Shown here in pieces: positions 33,501 to 44,117 of a stretch of 64,000 bases of DNA (the first letter of the stretch is position 1; the number at the start of each line of letters is the position of its first letter). The notes under the pieces were generated by a model, which did not search any database, was not told where the DNA came from, and worked only from the letters and a program-made list of their open reading frames with translations. The position numbers were made by a program, and so were the translations under genes. The DNA is taken from assembly GCA_012931725.1 (NCBI GenBank), contig CM022951.1, forward strand, positions 13,934,611-13,998,610, in the 5' to 3' direction. This stretch comes from Litsea cubeba. Taxonomy: Eukaryota > Streptophyta > Magnoliopsida > Laurales > Lauraceae.

Positions 33501-34265
33501 GACGGACAGACAGAGCGCACCAACCAGACATTGGAGGATATGTTGCGAGCTTGTGTCCTAGATTACAAGGAGAACTGGGAGGATTCTTTGCCACTCTGTG
33601 AGTTTGCCTACAACAACAGTTACCACTCGAGCATCAAGATGGCACCGTTCGAGGCATTGTACGGCAGGAAGTGCAAGACCCCAGTCTGTTGGGAGGAAGT
33701 TGGTGTCAGGAGTTTCCATGGACCATCTATCGTCGGCGACACCAGTGAGAAGATCCGCCAGATAGTAGAGAACCTGAAGGTCAGCCGCAGCCGGCAGAAG
33801 AGCTACGCAGACAATCGGCACAGGCCACTCGAGTTCCAGAAGGGAGACCGTGTCTTCCTGAAGGTTTCCCCAGCTCGAGGCACCCTCAGATTCGGCGAGA
33901 AGGGCAAGTTAGCACGGAGATACGTCGGACCCTTTGAGATCAAGGCCAGGATCGGAGATGTCGCCTACAGACTTCAGCTGCCAGCAGAGTTATCAGGTGT
34001 GCACGACGTCTTCCACGTCTCAATGTTGAGGAAGTATGTGGAGGACCCTACCCACATTCTGCATCACCAACCGCTCGACATTCAGCCCGACGCGTCCTAC
34101 ATCGCCAAGCCAGTCGCTGTCATCGACACTAAGGAAAAGGTGCTTCGGGACCGAACCATTCAGTTCGTGAAGGTTCAGTGGGAGCATCACACCCCAGCTG
34201 AGGCTACTTGGGAGCTACGAGACCAGGTGGCGAGAGATTATCCACATCTTCTACCGCAGGTATGA
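30552..34265 (+). CDS. pol: Zinc knuckle and Pol polyprotein of element A
   Basis: 1237 residues in the same frame as gag. Order of domains: CCHC knuckle (C2, C5, H10, C15: CYDCGEPGHISRVC); Pro/Gln-rich linker; aspartic protease with DPGATHS near 128; reverse transcriptase with CIDYRQLN and the catalytic FIDD near 462; RNase H starting at FTDASGTGLG near 609; integrase with an HHCC finger beginning near 820, then catalytic D near 891, D near 952 and E near 988 in D-35-E spacing; and a C-terminal chromodomain (about 1170-1237) with ATWELRDQV. All catalytic residues looked for are present. The ATG used to mark the start is internal to the gag-pol frame. The real product would be a Gag-Pol polyprotein if the amber codon were absent or read through. 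The chromodomain can bind methylated histone H3 and steer integration to heterochromatin. Confidence 0.95.
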   Translation: MCYDCGEPGHISRVCPLRGGQHPMLQLPAPPRAPAPAPAPPAPRIAPAPQPPQQQYHAQQQARGPQQPRGQHYQRGRRQRPYGPQRQQQRPQAAGQAFALTHEEAEAAGNVVEGTLPICDQIARVLFDPGATHSYVSSAFALVLGGVGEELPCTLVVSTPVGRRVVCQTYHPKCRVQIGEYIMFADLIVLPMHDFDVILGMDWLARYRAVMDCFEKIVRLTINGLDDTIKFVGEKKPRGTRLISALKAERLVRSGCEGYIAFISKDKKSKGVEEIPVVCEFPDVFPDEIPGLPPVREIDFTIELVPGTAPISRAAYRMAPAELRELKTQLQELIDKGFIKPSMSPWGAPVLFVKKKDGSMRMCIDYRQLNQATVKNKYPLPRIDELFDQLQGAQYFSKVDLRSGYHQLRVKEQDVQKTAFRTRYGHYEFLVMPFGLTNAPAVFMALMNKIFAPHLDSFTVVFIDDVLVYSKSREEHEQHLRTSLQLLRDNQLYAKLSKCEFWLEQVVFLGHIISRDGLAVDPTKIEAVVNWERPKNVTEVRSFLGLAGYYRRFVKSFSSISAPLTKLTRKDVPFVWTDACEGSFQELKERLTTAPILSLPSGTGGFVVFTDASGTGLGCVLMQEGKVIAYGSRQLKEHEKKYATHDLELAAVVFALKMWRHYLYGEKFEVHSDHRSLQYLFTQHDLNNRQRRWMEYIKDYDFPIKYHPGKANVVADALSKKTALVSFLAAEGVWTDVFSDLDVQFQSLSDRVMLATMSAWEPELLGEVKDSQRSDPKLVKVIEQIDQRPEFRLIGGVLYYQDRLCVPDVQELKDQILADAHHSRYSIHPGSTKMYRNLRSYYWWNNMKKEIAGYVARCLTCQQIKAEHQKPPGLLHQLEIPQWKWEHITMDFIAGLPATRRRSDGIWVIVDKLTKSAHFLPVSMRAGLDVLAKLYVDKIVSLHGVPASIVSDRDPRFTSHFWESLQQALGTKLSFSTAYHPQTDGQTERTNQTLEDMLRACVLDYKENWEDSLPLCEFAYNNSYHSSIKMAPFEALYGRKCKTPVCWEEVGVRSFHGPSIVGDTSEKIRQIVENLKVSRSRQKSYADNRHRPLEFQKGDRVFLKVSPARGTLRFGEKGKLARRYVGPFEIKARIGDVAYRLQLPAELSGVHDVFHVSMLRKYVEDPTHILHHQPLDIQPDASYIAKPVAVIDTKEKVLRDRTIQFVKVQWEHHTPAEATWELRDQVARDYPHLLPQV

Positions 34266-34300
34266 TCTTACTTTGTTTTTACATTTGGGGACCAAATGTC

Positions 34301-34316
34301 TTTAAGGAGGGAGGAA
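34301..34316 (+). promoter_or_regulatory. Polypurine tract of element A
   Basis: TTTAAGGAGGGAGGAA directly abuts the 3' LTR. Confidence 0.85.
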
Positions 34317-37300
34317 TGTGAGACCCCACCCCGGGTGGGCCCTCAGTTTGAATTTGAATACTATATATTAGCCTAAGTATTTTAGTTATACTAATTATAG
34401 GACTTAGTGAGGGTAGTTATGTATTTTCTTAGGGTTAGCCTAGTTGTGTAATTAGTAGAGTCAATAGGGGGTCTTTTGTTATTCTTAGAGTTAGGGAGTT
34501 TGTTAGAGGCCCTAGCTAGAGTTTTGTATTTACTCTAGGGGGTTTGCACCAAAGAATCTTCTAGAAGCTCACCTAAAGACCTAAATACCCTTTACCCTAA
34601 CCCTAATTCTATTCTAACCCTAAGGGCATTCTTGTCCCTAACCCAAGAACCCAACCTATATAAACTAAACCCTCCCCTGCCCCAAGCAACTACTGTTCAT
34701 CTTCTTTTTCTCTCTCAAGTTCCAATCTCTTTCTCTCTTATTCTTCCCCAATTCCCTCCAACGAACCCTCATCATCTCTCCAATCTCTCTCTCTTTCTCC
34801 CCCTCGCCCCAGAAATTCCTGACAGAAGGCCAGCCGAGACCAACCTGCACCATAGGAGCATCTGCCGAGACCCTTCCTCTTTGGTTTCCTGTGATTTTCT
34901 CTCTCTTTTCCTTCTACCTTCAATCGATCAAGGCAAGTGCACTGTGCTAGTAGTATAGACTGAATGTTTTCCTTCTTTGATTTGCAGTTAGATTTCTAGA
35001 TTGCAATATGTATGAATAGATCGATCTCTGAGCTTGTCTGTTTGGTTACTTTGGCCATTGATGGATGGGATTACCTCATTTGGATGATCAATGGCCGATT
35101 GATGAATGATGGAGGATGTGGGATTGACTTGCTTTTGCTTCTGTAATGGTCTGTGGAGAAACCCAAGGGAATTGGGTCACGATGATGGTTTTCCGGAGAT
35201 GGAATGGCGAGAACCCATCTTGCTGTGTTGAGATCGGGATCGAAGTGGGACCACCCTTGATAGATCAGGACCCTACATCTATTTGAAGGGCCCTGGGCGA
35301 CCATGGGGTGCGACCTGATCTGGATCTTGATCAGAGATGGACCATCATCCCTGTGTATGATGAAGAGAAGTTATGTTCTGTCGCAGAACTGGGTTCTGTA
35401 ACAGAACACAACACTGATGGAAGAGATGGACAGAGTCCAGCGATGGCCGAGCTCAGCACTTGCAGAGCCCAGCGATTGCCGAGCTCAGCATTAATGCAGC
35501 TCAGCAATTGCCGAGCTCAGTACTGGCCGAACTCAGCGATGGTTGGATTCAATAATAGCCGAACTCAGAGTTCTGCCGAGCATAATGGTTGGATTGAGAT
35601 CTGCGTTTAGCCGAGCTTAGTGTCTAGGCCGAGCTCAGTGTCTAAGCCGAGTTCAGCGTTACGGCCGAGCTCAGTATTTTACCGAGCTCAGCGCCAGACC
35701 GGGTTCCGTGCCAGACCGGACTTCGGACTTAGCCGAACTCAGAGCTTAACCAAGCTGAGCTAGACCGACCTCAATACATTGCCGAGCTCAATACATTTTC
35801 CCGAACTCAGCTGGGCGACCGAACTGAGCTAGGCCCTCTGCCGAGCTGAGCTGGGTGGCCGAGCTGAGTATTCATTTGAGCTCTAGTGCTTAGCCGAACT
35901 CCGAGATGGAATTCCGAAAAGACAGGATTCCAACAAAGGAGACTAGAACCTGGGACATTTCATTCAGCCAGAATCCTTAGTGTGCACGGCCAACCACCCA
36001 GGCCAGGGGGTTAGCCGAACTCACAGGATGTCCTGGACGAGCAGGCCTTGCCTGCAGGGTGTTTCACCTTCTCTGATCACAGTGTGCCGAGCTGACCGCC
36101 CAGGCCAGGAGGTCGGCTGAGCACACTGTGTACAGTGACACTTCCCAGATTCTAATTTCTGTTGTTTCAATCATATGTAGGGCCCATTGACCATTCAAAT
36201 AGACTTCCATCACTGTGCCAACCACGAGTCAATGGTATGGCTCAACCTTGACTCGTGGGGTCCACTAATTAAGGTCCAGGTTATGTAATATAAGATGATT
36301 TGACCTTTATACGTTACCAAATGATGCACATAACTTCTAAGCACCAAACACAGTATTCCTTAGCATCTGTGGTTTCACTTAAAGATCAAATTACCTGAGA
36401 TAGACCTGAACCTGATGTGGACCAATTACTTAGGATGGACCGTTGATATCTCCCCATTGATCCTTGTACTTGGAGATTCATCTCCCTCATATTATTACCA
36501 TCACTCTATTGTCCTTATTATTGCTTATACCTGTTAATTAAATGGAAAATAGAGGACCTGAACCTAGGACTACTTAGAGGTGACCCGGTAATATAATTGG
36601 GTGAACATTGACCCGTGTCTGTGGCTAGGCGGGCCCCCTTTTTATGGCCTAAGTTGGATGTGAATTACCCTAGACTGGAGAGGTTAGATTGTATGGGCTT
36701 GTGACCCATTAAGGTTGTGAATGGATCATATGTCATCGCACATGGACTTGTATCTCATATGGACTGTTATAGACCAGGCCATGTATTTGGTGGGCCTTGG
36801 TATGGATCCAATGATTAGAATTGGACTTGGACTATGATCCATAGGTTGTATTGAGTACTTGGACCTCTTAGGGACTTTTGTTAGGACCTTGTTTGCACAA
36901 GGCAAAGCCTAGACAGACACAGACCTTTATTGTTTCTTGAGTCGGCATAGACATTCACTCAGTTGTTCTAAGCTCAGCCAGTTGGACTGATCATCACTGG
37001 TAGGAGCTATTGAGATTTGATGTGGGGCTATCATGATGAGCATTGTTGGAGACGGACGGTGCGATACCGAGTCCGGTCTCAGTGTGTGTTGATGGATGAT
37101 ATTATTTGCGGGGCTAGATAATCCCCAGCACTGTGAGATTTTCCCCGCCGCGACTGTGTTCAGTATGGGAGGGCCGCGGCATAATATCCCGCGGTAACCA
37201 GCTTGTGTGGGTGTGCCATTTTGTGTAGGTTTATTATATTATGTTATCTTGATTCTATTTGTTTATCTTGCTCAACTGCCTAGAATCTGTACCATTGTTA

Positions 37301-37886
37301 TTCTCTTAACTTTATTACTGTCTCTACTCATTTGATGCATACACTCTATATTATTAGCATACTGTGACTTGCCAGATCTTTAGATCTGATCCACTCTTGG
37401 TGCTTAGGTCTTGACCCCGAGTACGAGGGCGATGCGTTCGCACTCGTTGAGGTACCCGTAGCAGGCGACTACGGATGGGGACCGGCCGACCATGATGTCG
37501 AGCCGGAGGGTGGAGATCCGACACCAGCTGCAGGGGTTTGAGCGTTCTTTTGTTTAGGGTTTTTGAGAGATTTCTGTTGTGAGACGAGTAGTGGTAAAAA
37601 TATGTAATTAAACCTTGATTGTTATCACAATACATTTAGGCTGGACTTCAGCCCATCTATATTTGACATATATACGATGATACCTTATGCTTCCGCTATC
37701 TCTGTATTGCTTCCGCTTATATTACGCTTCCGCAATATTAACTGTTGTTACATTATTATTCAAAAAGTTTTAAAATGGACCTCACTGCGGACCTACGATC
37801 TTGGAAGTTCTCGGATTTTCCGGGAAGTAGCGCGCCAATTTCGGTACTCTGACGGTTTTCTCGGTATCCGGAATTGGGGCGTTACA
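34317..37886 (+). repeat. 3' LTR of gypsy element A
   Basis: It runs TGTGAGACCCCACCCCGGGT to GGAATTGGGGCGTTACA, 3570 bp. Compared with the 5' LTR it keeps the 19 bases missing there, adds AGG in a TGAGGGTAG context, has one extra GCCGAGCTCAG unit near 35500 and lacks another near 35680, and differs at about ten single bases. Confidence 0.95.
34657..34664 (+). promoter_or_regulatory. TATA box in the 3' LTR of element A
   Basis: TATATAAA, identical in context to the 5' LTR copy. It could drive outward transcription into the flanking MULE sequence. Confidence 0.65.
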
Positions 37887-37891
37887 GCAGC

Positions 37892-39002
37892 AGCGGAAAA
37901 AAAGAGTAGGGGGGGTGTTTCCGATGAGAAAGTGAGACCCAATATAATTAATGGAAGGTGGGCTTTCTTTAACATGTGTCTGCAACCCATTATTAGGGCC
38001 ATATGGTAGTTCTGCTTTCATTTAAATCACTAAAACACTACAATATTGATCATACATGAAATTCATACAAGGTTTGTAGGGAAAAAAAGATCTTTTTCAA
38101 AATGTACCTTTCTAGAATTTGATATGGATCCACTACAAGTTCAAGCTTTCTATCAATCCATATAAAGAACCGGGCATTGGAAAAAAATTATGTGCAATAG
38201 AAGCTTAAGGACCTGCCAAAGAAACATAAGACCAGAACTTACTAAAGTACCCGCCTCAAGATGCCATTTTAACATACTTTAGAGGATGAACTGGAAGTAG
38301 ATAGATAACATATTAGAATATGTGTGCATCTTATGCAACTGTGCTATTGAAATGACTTATAGAAACTGAATTATGAGCAACAACATTTACTAATGGTTCA
38401 TCTTTAAAGAATTTCTTACACTGAGTGCATGGTAAAATAGGACATGATCCACTAACATTTGAACAAACATTATTATAGTCTTTAAAATAGGTGGGTATTT
38501 AGATGAGGATTTTAACAAAAGTAATTACAAGTTACCATACAGATATCTCAAGAAGTTGGCAGCATCTGACTGACACCAAATCAGAATTAACCAACGAAGA
38601 AAGAAAAATGATCAAAGCAAATGAGCAAAACAGATTTGAACAGAGGACAGCTTTCTCCATTTCTCCATCAATTAATCAACTTCTTCTCATCATCTAAAAA
38701 GACCCTTAGATAACCAGTCCAAAAGTATCATGCAATTTGCAAATGAGCAAAACAGATCAAGAGGGTTGTTTTTTAGAACTCAATATCAAATTGGTGTGGG
38801 TCTTTCCATATGCATGTGGATGGGATACAAAATGGGCGCTTGTTTATCTAGAGCTGTTTCCACATTCTTGAAGTGCATTTTCTCTTCAACTTCCCGAACT
38901 TTTATTCTCTGTTATACAAGCATGTAAAAGGCACCCTTTATATAAATTTTTTCCTTCAAAAGCTCATCTCCCCGTAACCATGCCAATACATTACAAGAGT
39001 AT
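37892..39002. other. MULE interior, right part: noncoding
   Basis: AT-rich sequence with only short frames and no recognisable product or RNA gene. It resumes the MULE after gypsy element A. Confidence 0.45.
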
Positions 39003-39118
39003 GATTTCAAAGGCAATGGAGCCCACATCTACTTATCTTAGTGAAAATAGAAATATTTTGCAATATAAATAAATGAACACTAAGATAAGTAGATGTGGGC
39101 TCCATTGCCTTTGAAATC
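39003..39118. repeat. Perfect 41-bp-arm hairpin inside the MULE
   Basis: 39003-39043 (starting GATTTCAAAGGCAATGGAGC) and 39078-39118 are exact reverse complements around a 34-base AT-rich loop. Stem and loop size are compatible with a miRNA-like precursor or a small foldback element. There is no evidence of expression here. Confidence 0.9.
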
Positions 39119-40280
39119 CATGCCCTAATAAAGAACAGAGTACAGTATAAAAAACATCATAACATGGCCTGGTAGTTCAAAGGCTCTTGAGCCCATGTGA
39201 TGATCAAATAATAACTTAGAATTATGGGAAGATTAAATGTATAGGCAGACAATAATGCAAACACGGTCAAGTTTCATAAACAAGAGAACAACACATGATT
39301 TTCTCGGTTTACCTCAATGCATTGAAACATGAATCCTTATTGTATAAAGAAAAATGCACAACAGCTGATTGTTTTGAGAAAAATTGCATTGTATATAGAG
39401 TTTGGGAGTGAACGGTAACAAAATTTCAAACTTTCTCAATGATAAGAAAATGACTTAAGCGCAAGAAACAATTCGCTTCATAACAACTGCAGGGAAAAGT
39501 GTCAAGTACAAACATGCCATTGGATTTGAAAATATCAAGTTTCGTTAGTAATAGTTATGATAACAACTGCAACAAGAAAATAATTACAATGACCATCACT
39601 TCTACGTTACATTATAGAATATCCTCTTTTTTTCAAATCTGGAGGAGCAATGAGAAAGAAAGCAAACCTGTAAGAGAGTAGCAATAGTGCCAATAGAATG
39701 CCATAACATTGGAGCAAGGTCTTGAAACAACTCCCTTTTTCTAAAAAACAAATTGAAAACAAAAAAGCCTCTAAGTTCATGATTTATCCATATAAATCTC
39801 ATAAATAAACAAACCATAATTTGATATCATAACCATAAAAGGAATATTGTGCTAAAGCATCCAACGACACAATGTATTCACTAGGTCTGATACTATTTAA
39901 AAAAAAAACCCAAAATGTGGCTGAACAACATCGACTCCTTGTGAATCAATCCAAAAATACCCTAACCCATCAAACCCAAATGAAAATTCCCATTTTTAAA
40001 CCACCCCATCAAATGACCCGAGGAATTCAATTCAACCTGCAAGATTCTTCCTTTATCAACAAATATTCTTCCTTTACCAAAAAATATCCCCCCACCATTA
40101 CAAAACCCCCCAAGATGTGGCTGAACAACAACATCAACTCCGTTTGAATAGATATGAAAATACGCAATCCCATCTAGCTCCAAATGAAAAGATTTCATTT
40201 TGAAACCACCCCATCAAACGAAAACCGAAGAAATCCCAGATTTCGATTAGAAAAGGAAGAAAGGAAGGAAGAAATCCCAG
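39119..40280. other. MULE interior with a short tandem duplication
   Basis: At about 39916-40112 and 40114-40250, a related block recurs (ATGTGGCTGAACAACA, TCCAAATGAAAA, AACCACCCCATCAAA). The rest is AT-rich and noncoding as far as I can see. Confidence 0.5.
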
Positions 40281-40415
40281 CCTTCGATCCAACAATTTCA
40301 ACAGACCCGTGATCCCGCTCTTCTTAGATCCTGGAGCTTCCAAATCCAGTTCGGAGTTTGACGAATTCGACCGGATGAGATGAATGTGATCGCTGGAATC
40401 GACGTCTTCGGACAT
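40281..40415 (-). pseudogene. Candidate captured first exon at the right end of the MULE
   Basis: On the minus strand an ATG at 40413-40415 opens MSEDVDSSDHIHLIRSNSSN, a hydrophilic, Ser/Asp-rich N-terminus unlike the low-complexity frames nearby. It continues about 44 residues through DLEAPGSKKSG and GITGLLKLLDR before the frame becomes hydrophobic and noncoding-like, which would fit an exon end. It lies just inside the right terminal repeat, reading into the element. The left arm has no matching sequence. MULEs often pick up such 5' exons. I do not recognise the donor gene, and a similarity search with these residues would settle it. Confidence 0.4.
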
Positions 40416-40622
40416 TTTGTTTGGGGAAGAAAGGAGAAGGAAATCGTTCGATGCTTTTAGGGTAAAATGGTGGGATTGAAAATGATATCGTTCGATAAAT
40501 GGAGGGCAAAAGAGTAAAAAATTACCGTACGAACACCAAAAAGGGCATTTTCGTGTATTTCTGATTAAATCCGCTGTATTTGTGTATAGGAACACTTTTT
40601 TGGTAAAAATCCCATGTTTTAT

Positions 40623-41779
40623 TTGTTAGAAGAACAACAACAATAATGATATCAATATACTTGGTTTTTTAGTATTTTAGTGGGGTCCATTCTGTTGGGC
40701 CACCTCTATATACATTTGATATCTATCGTGTTTCAGCCATGTCCATTGCAAATCCTTGTCATTTCCATTTGTACATACACCCGATCATGGTTATAACTAT
40801 GCTTCCATTTATTACATTGGCAATTGATACATCGTATCTCCCAGGCAGTGACAAAAAATAAAGCGTAACGTAGTGTAAATTGACCAACAACCCTACATGC
40901 TCCAATTGTAAATTGACCAACAACCCTACATGATCCAAAAACAGCCAGCTACACATCTCACATTACCTGTGTGGGCCCACATTTCAATGATCCAACCCAC
41001 TGATCGATACCATATTCATACCAACTTACAAGTTATAACCATCATCCTCAATCTCACTCAAATCAAATTGATTTTCACCATTGGATTAGTACATATTAAA
41101 CTAGAAAGGTCGCAGAATCTGTCCCTCACAAAAGTCTATTTTGAGAACTCGAAGGTCGCAGAATCTATCCCTCACGCCTAAGACAAGTGCATATGAATCT
41201 CTTTTAGAAAGGAGATTTTCTACACATATCACTATCGATTGCATTACCATTTGAGATTCAAAACTTGATCTTCAAATGAAGTTATAGGGGCAAATCAGTC
41301 ACAAAGGATCGTGCTTATGCGTATAAAATGAGGGCTGCAAATGAGTGACATGTTCAGATAATTATGCATGACATGTTGAGGCGGTTACAGGAGAAAATTA
41401 GTCAAGTCAATGTGTGATCTGGCGTATCTAGGGACCTCTAGCTGAAATATGTCCAGATGCATGGACTACAAGCCTTAAACGAAACTCTTGTGGACTAAAG
41501 CCTTCAAATGACAAAGTTAAGGGAACACTCGCTGATTAATCCTATTGTTTAAGCATGGGCTCTATCCCGAGTGTAAAAGGGACAAATTTGTAAAAAATCA
41601 AAGCCTTAGTTTGAAGGAGTCTTAAATTCTTTTTGAAAAAGTGGGGCGAATATGGTTGAGTAAAGATCAATAATGCTCAAGGGACCTATTTGATGGATAA
41701 CATGGGGTTGACTTAGTGAAAACTGGAAATTCTATTTTCTTGGTGCATTAAATTGTAAAGTTAAAAGGAGGTAATTAAG
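40623..41779. other. AT-rich spacer with two short local duplications
   Basis: AATTGACCAACAACCCTACATG occurs twice in tandem (about 40878-40932), and AAGGTCGCAGAATCT(G/A)TCCCTCAC occurs twice (about 41106-41175). No gene is supported. Confidence 0.5.
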
Positions 41780-42656
41780 CATGGTTTAAAAAACAGGCAT
41801 TACCATGAAATTAGTAACGGCCTATCTTGTCAAGTTATTTACCATATAATAGTCATAACGGTCATGACGACTAATATAACGATTGATATTTTGAAAATAA
41901 CGGCCAAGATATCGGCTTACGGTGATTTTTTAAAACTTTCCTTTCCTTTTTTTTTCTTTTTTTTTCATTTCTTTCTTTTCCAAATCATTTGCGGGGCTTT
42001 TTAAGGTTGTGGTACAATTTCCCAAGCTTCTTTTTTCACCAAAACTCAAGTGGTTTACAAGATTTTTTAGATTCTCATATAATGGCTTCTTCCCTCTTCA
42101 ACCACATTACCCCTATGTTCATACTCCGCTACTTTAATTAATTAATTAATCTTGAAGTAGTAATAAATGTTACTTAAAAGTTGAAATTCACTCTCAATTC
42201 ACTTGGTGATTAAGTAATTGAGTATTGTACGTCTGCACAACTAGTACTAGTTTCTTCACTTGAAGTGTTTAATTCTAAATCATGTTAATTCAAGATTATG
42301 GTTGCAATGCATACTGTAAAACTTGTTAAACTTAATATTATTTTAATATATACATGTAAATTTATTTAATCCATAACAAACTTTACAAGTTTCGGAAAAG
42401 ACAGTGATACGAGAAGTTATGACTTAGGGGGACCAACATTTTGCTTTAAAGTGTTTACTAATGGAAAGAAATATTGTTTTCTAGCATTTTATAATATTTT
42501 GAATTTTGTGCATAAATTTTTCAGGTTTGTTTTGTGGTAATATAAAAATTCGCATCACGATGGACCTTGACAACCTGGAACCGCAACGTGATGACTGGGA
42601 ACCGCAATGCAACGTGACAACCACGATGGTGACCGCTTCCCTGATTTTAAACCATG
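41780..42656. mobile_element. Possible TIR element, 877 bp
   Basis: The left end CATGGTTTAAAA and the reverse complement of the right end, CATGGTTTAAAA, are identical for 12 bases, with further weak similarity inside (ACGG- and CGTG-rich words in both subterminal regions). I found no convincing target duplication and no transposase. A chance pairing is possible. Confidence 0.3.
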
Positions 42657-43446
42657 AGAGTAAGAGCTTATTAGTTATTGTGCCTCTTCGTTTACAATAT
42701 TTAGCTCATTTCCATGGAGTTATAGTCCCACACCTATAATCATGATTCAGAGAATTCTTTTTTAAAATTAGCCCAACGTTATGAAACTTTTTCTTTACCA
42801 ATTTCATTAATTTGAGAGGATTCATGTAGCTTTAAAGCTTATCTCAAGAATTCTAGTTTTAGATTTTTCTCATCATTGCAATAAAAAATCGAAATGGTAT
42901 GTATTTTAGGTATCTCCTTGTTTGGTCATCTTTGGTAATAAAGACTAGCATAAAGCCTGTATGATGGATGGGTTGAGTCTCATGAAAAATGAATAATAAG
43001 TTAAAATTAATATTCAAATTAAGCATTAATTAAGAAAATACATGAATTAATTGAATGATAAACCCATTTTTGTAATCAGGGGCAGAACTAGTAGGGGGCT
43101 GGGCAGGGGCCATGGCCCCCCTAAATTACAAAACGCCCCTTTAGAGAATTTAAAACTTAATAGCCATTTTTACTAATGAAACCCCCCCCCCCCCTAAAAA
43201 AAATAATAATAATTCTTTTTTCACAATGGCCACTCCAATGCCTATATCCTGGTTTCTCCTGTTTGTATTCATTAGAATCTAAATTCATATTATGAAATTT
43301 AACTAAAAAGCAATCTATATATAGAGGTTCAACAATACGTGAGTAAATATTTGTAAAATGTAAATTACAGATTGTGAATAATAACTCTTGTAAGTGCAAA
43401 AATTATAACTCACAAGATTATGGGGTGCCTAGTAGGACTTATCCAA
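42657..43446. other. AT-rich spacer with a transposon-end-like phrase
   Basis: AGGGGCAGAACTAGTAGGGG followed by GGCCATGGCCCCCCTAAA (about 43079-43125) resembles termini of common plant DNA transposons, but no partner end was found. A poly-C run lies at 43182-43194. Confidence 0.35.
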
Positions 43447-44117
43447 ACATATGATGAAGATCAGTTGCCTTAAAGCCTGAAAGGGGAGGAACAAACGGTC
43501 AGAGGACCCTGGCCTGGGCAGCGCAAGGCTCTCCGATGCCTAAGTTAGTGTATGAACTAAACAGAGGTCGAAGAAGAAGAGAGACGGAGTAACGGCTCAA
43601 GAGGGGATGCGTATGCATACCTTTGTTATGGAACGTCATCCTATTTATAGAGGATTCTACCTGATATCTTGGAGTGGGCCCCTAGATTTGATAGGAATGA
43701 TCTTGTTAGCCCACAAAGTAATAAATGAGGGTCCATCATAGCCCACAAAGCATTTATTGCCAGTCCGATCAGCCCACATCGCATTAAATGCATGTCATGT
43801 TGGACCCGATCGTGTCTCAGGTCTTTGGCGGTTGAGGTCCCATCGGATCTATCATCGGGCTCTGCCCTGATTTCGCTACAGCCGTTGGATGCCGCCTTGT
43901 CAGGGATCTGGCGAAGATTGTGGACGGCTGGGATGGCCCATTTGTCCCATTGGCACGTGCCCGGGCTCAGCCACGTAGCTGCTGACGTAGCAGAAGTGGG
44001 GAGGCGATCACAACGCTTCTCAATGGGCAACCCGGCCTCTTTGGCCGGGGTCAGAAGGTGTAGCCGAGGTCAAAGTGCGCAGCTGGGGCAAGCCTGATCT
44101 CGGCCAACGTTTTGACA
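43447..44117 (-). mobile_element. Minus-strand LTR (gypsy, Tat/Retand-like), ends approximate
   Basis: On the minus strand it starts TGTCAAAACGTTGGCCGAG. After about 470 bases it has CTATAAATAG (TATA), then a leader through a TTCTTCTTCGACC tract, ACTTAGGCATCGGAGAGCC and a GACCGTTTGTTCCTCCC stretch. The GCATCGGAG phrase following a TATA box is usual in LTRs of Tat-type gypsy elements. No internal domain adjoins, so it is probably a solo LTR. I could not confirm the 3' end or a target duplication. The minus-strand frame at 43641-44030 reads through U3 and is not a gene. Confidence 0.5.
43642..43649 (-). promoter_or_regulatory. TATA box of the minus-strand LTR
   Basis: TATAAATA on the minus strand in the context CCTCTATAAATAGGATG. 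Confidence 0.55.

Larger units (their letters stand above)
25932..37886 (+). mobile_element. Gypsy element A: nearly intact Tekay/Del-type chromovirus, 11,955 bp, TSD GCAGC
   Basis: It has two LTRs of about 3.55 kb, an initiator-Met primer-binding site, one long gag-pol frame ending in a chromodomain, and a purine tract. GCAGC flanks both ends (25927-25931 and 37887-37891), although the target is a CAG run, so the exact register is uncertain. By eye the LTRs differ by about ten point changes plus a few indels, so insertion was recent. The long LTRs, domain order PR-RT-RH-INT-chromodomain and integrase sequence fit the Tekay/Del chromovirus lineage. It sits inside the large MULE and is younger than it. 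One in-frame amber codon near the end of gag is the only coding defect seen. Confidence 0.95.
18393..40613. mobile_element. Giant nested MULE (~22.2 kb; ~10.3 kb without the gypsy insertion), TSD ATGTTTTAT
   Basis: ATGTTTTAT directly precedes (18384-18392) and follows (40614-40622) the element. The left end begins GGGATTTTTACCAAAAAAGT, and the reverse complement of the right end begins with the same 20 bases. The arms remain alignable for about 190 bp, sharing GTGTTCGTAC, GCCCTCCA and (A/G)ACGATATC(G/A)TTTTC. These are MULE hallmarks. The interior holds a MURA-type zinc-knuckle remnant, nested inverted repeats, a 74-bp satellite, a hairpin and a captured-exon candidate, and is interrupted by gypsy element A. 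No transposase catalytic domain was found, so it is decayed or non-autonomous. Confidence 0.88.

Noticed and set aside
41780..42656. Strong claim of a MULE at this site
   Set aside because: The 12-bp ends match, but I could not find a 9-bp target duplication, so it is listed only as a possible TIR element.
43641..44030. 129-codon minus-strand frame
   Set aside because: It reads through the U3 of the minus-strand LTR. Composition is ordinary and no domain is visible.
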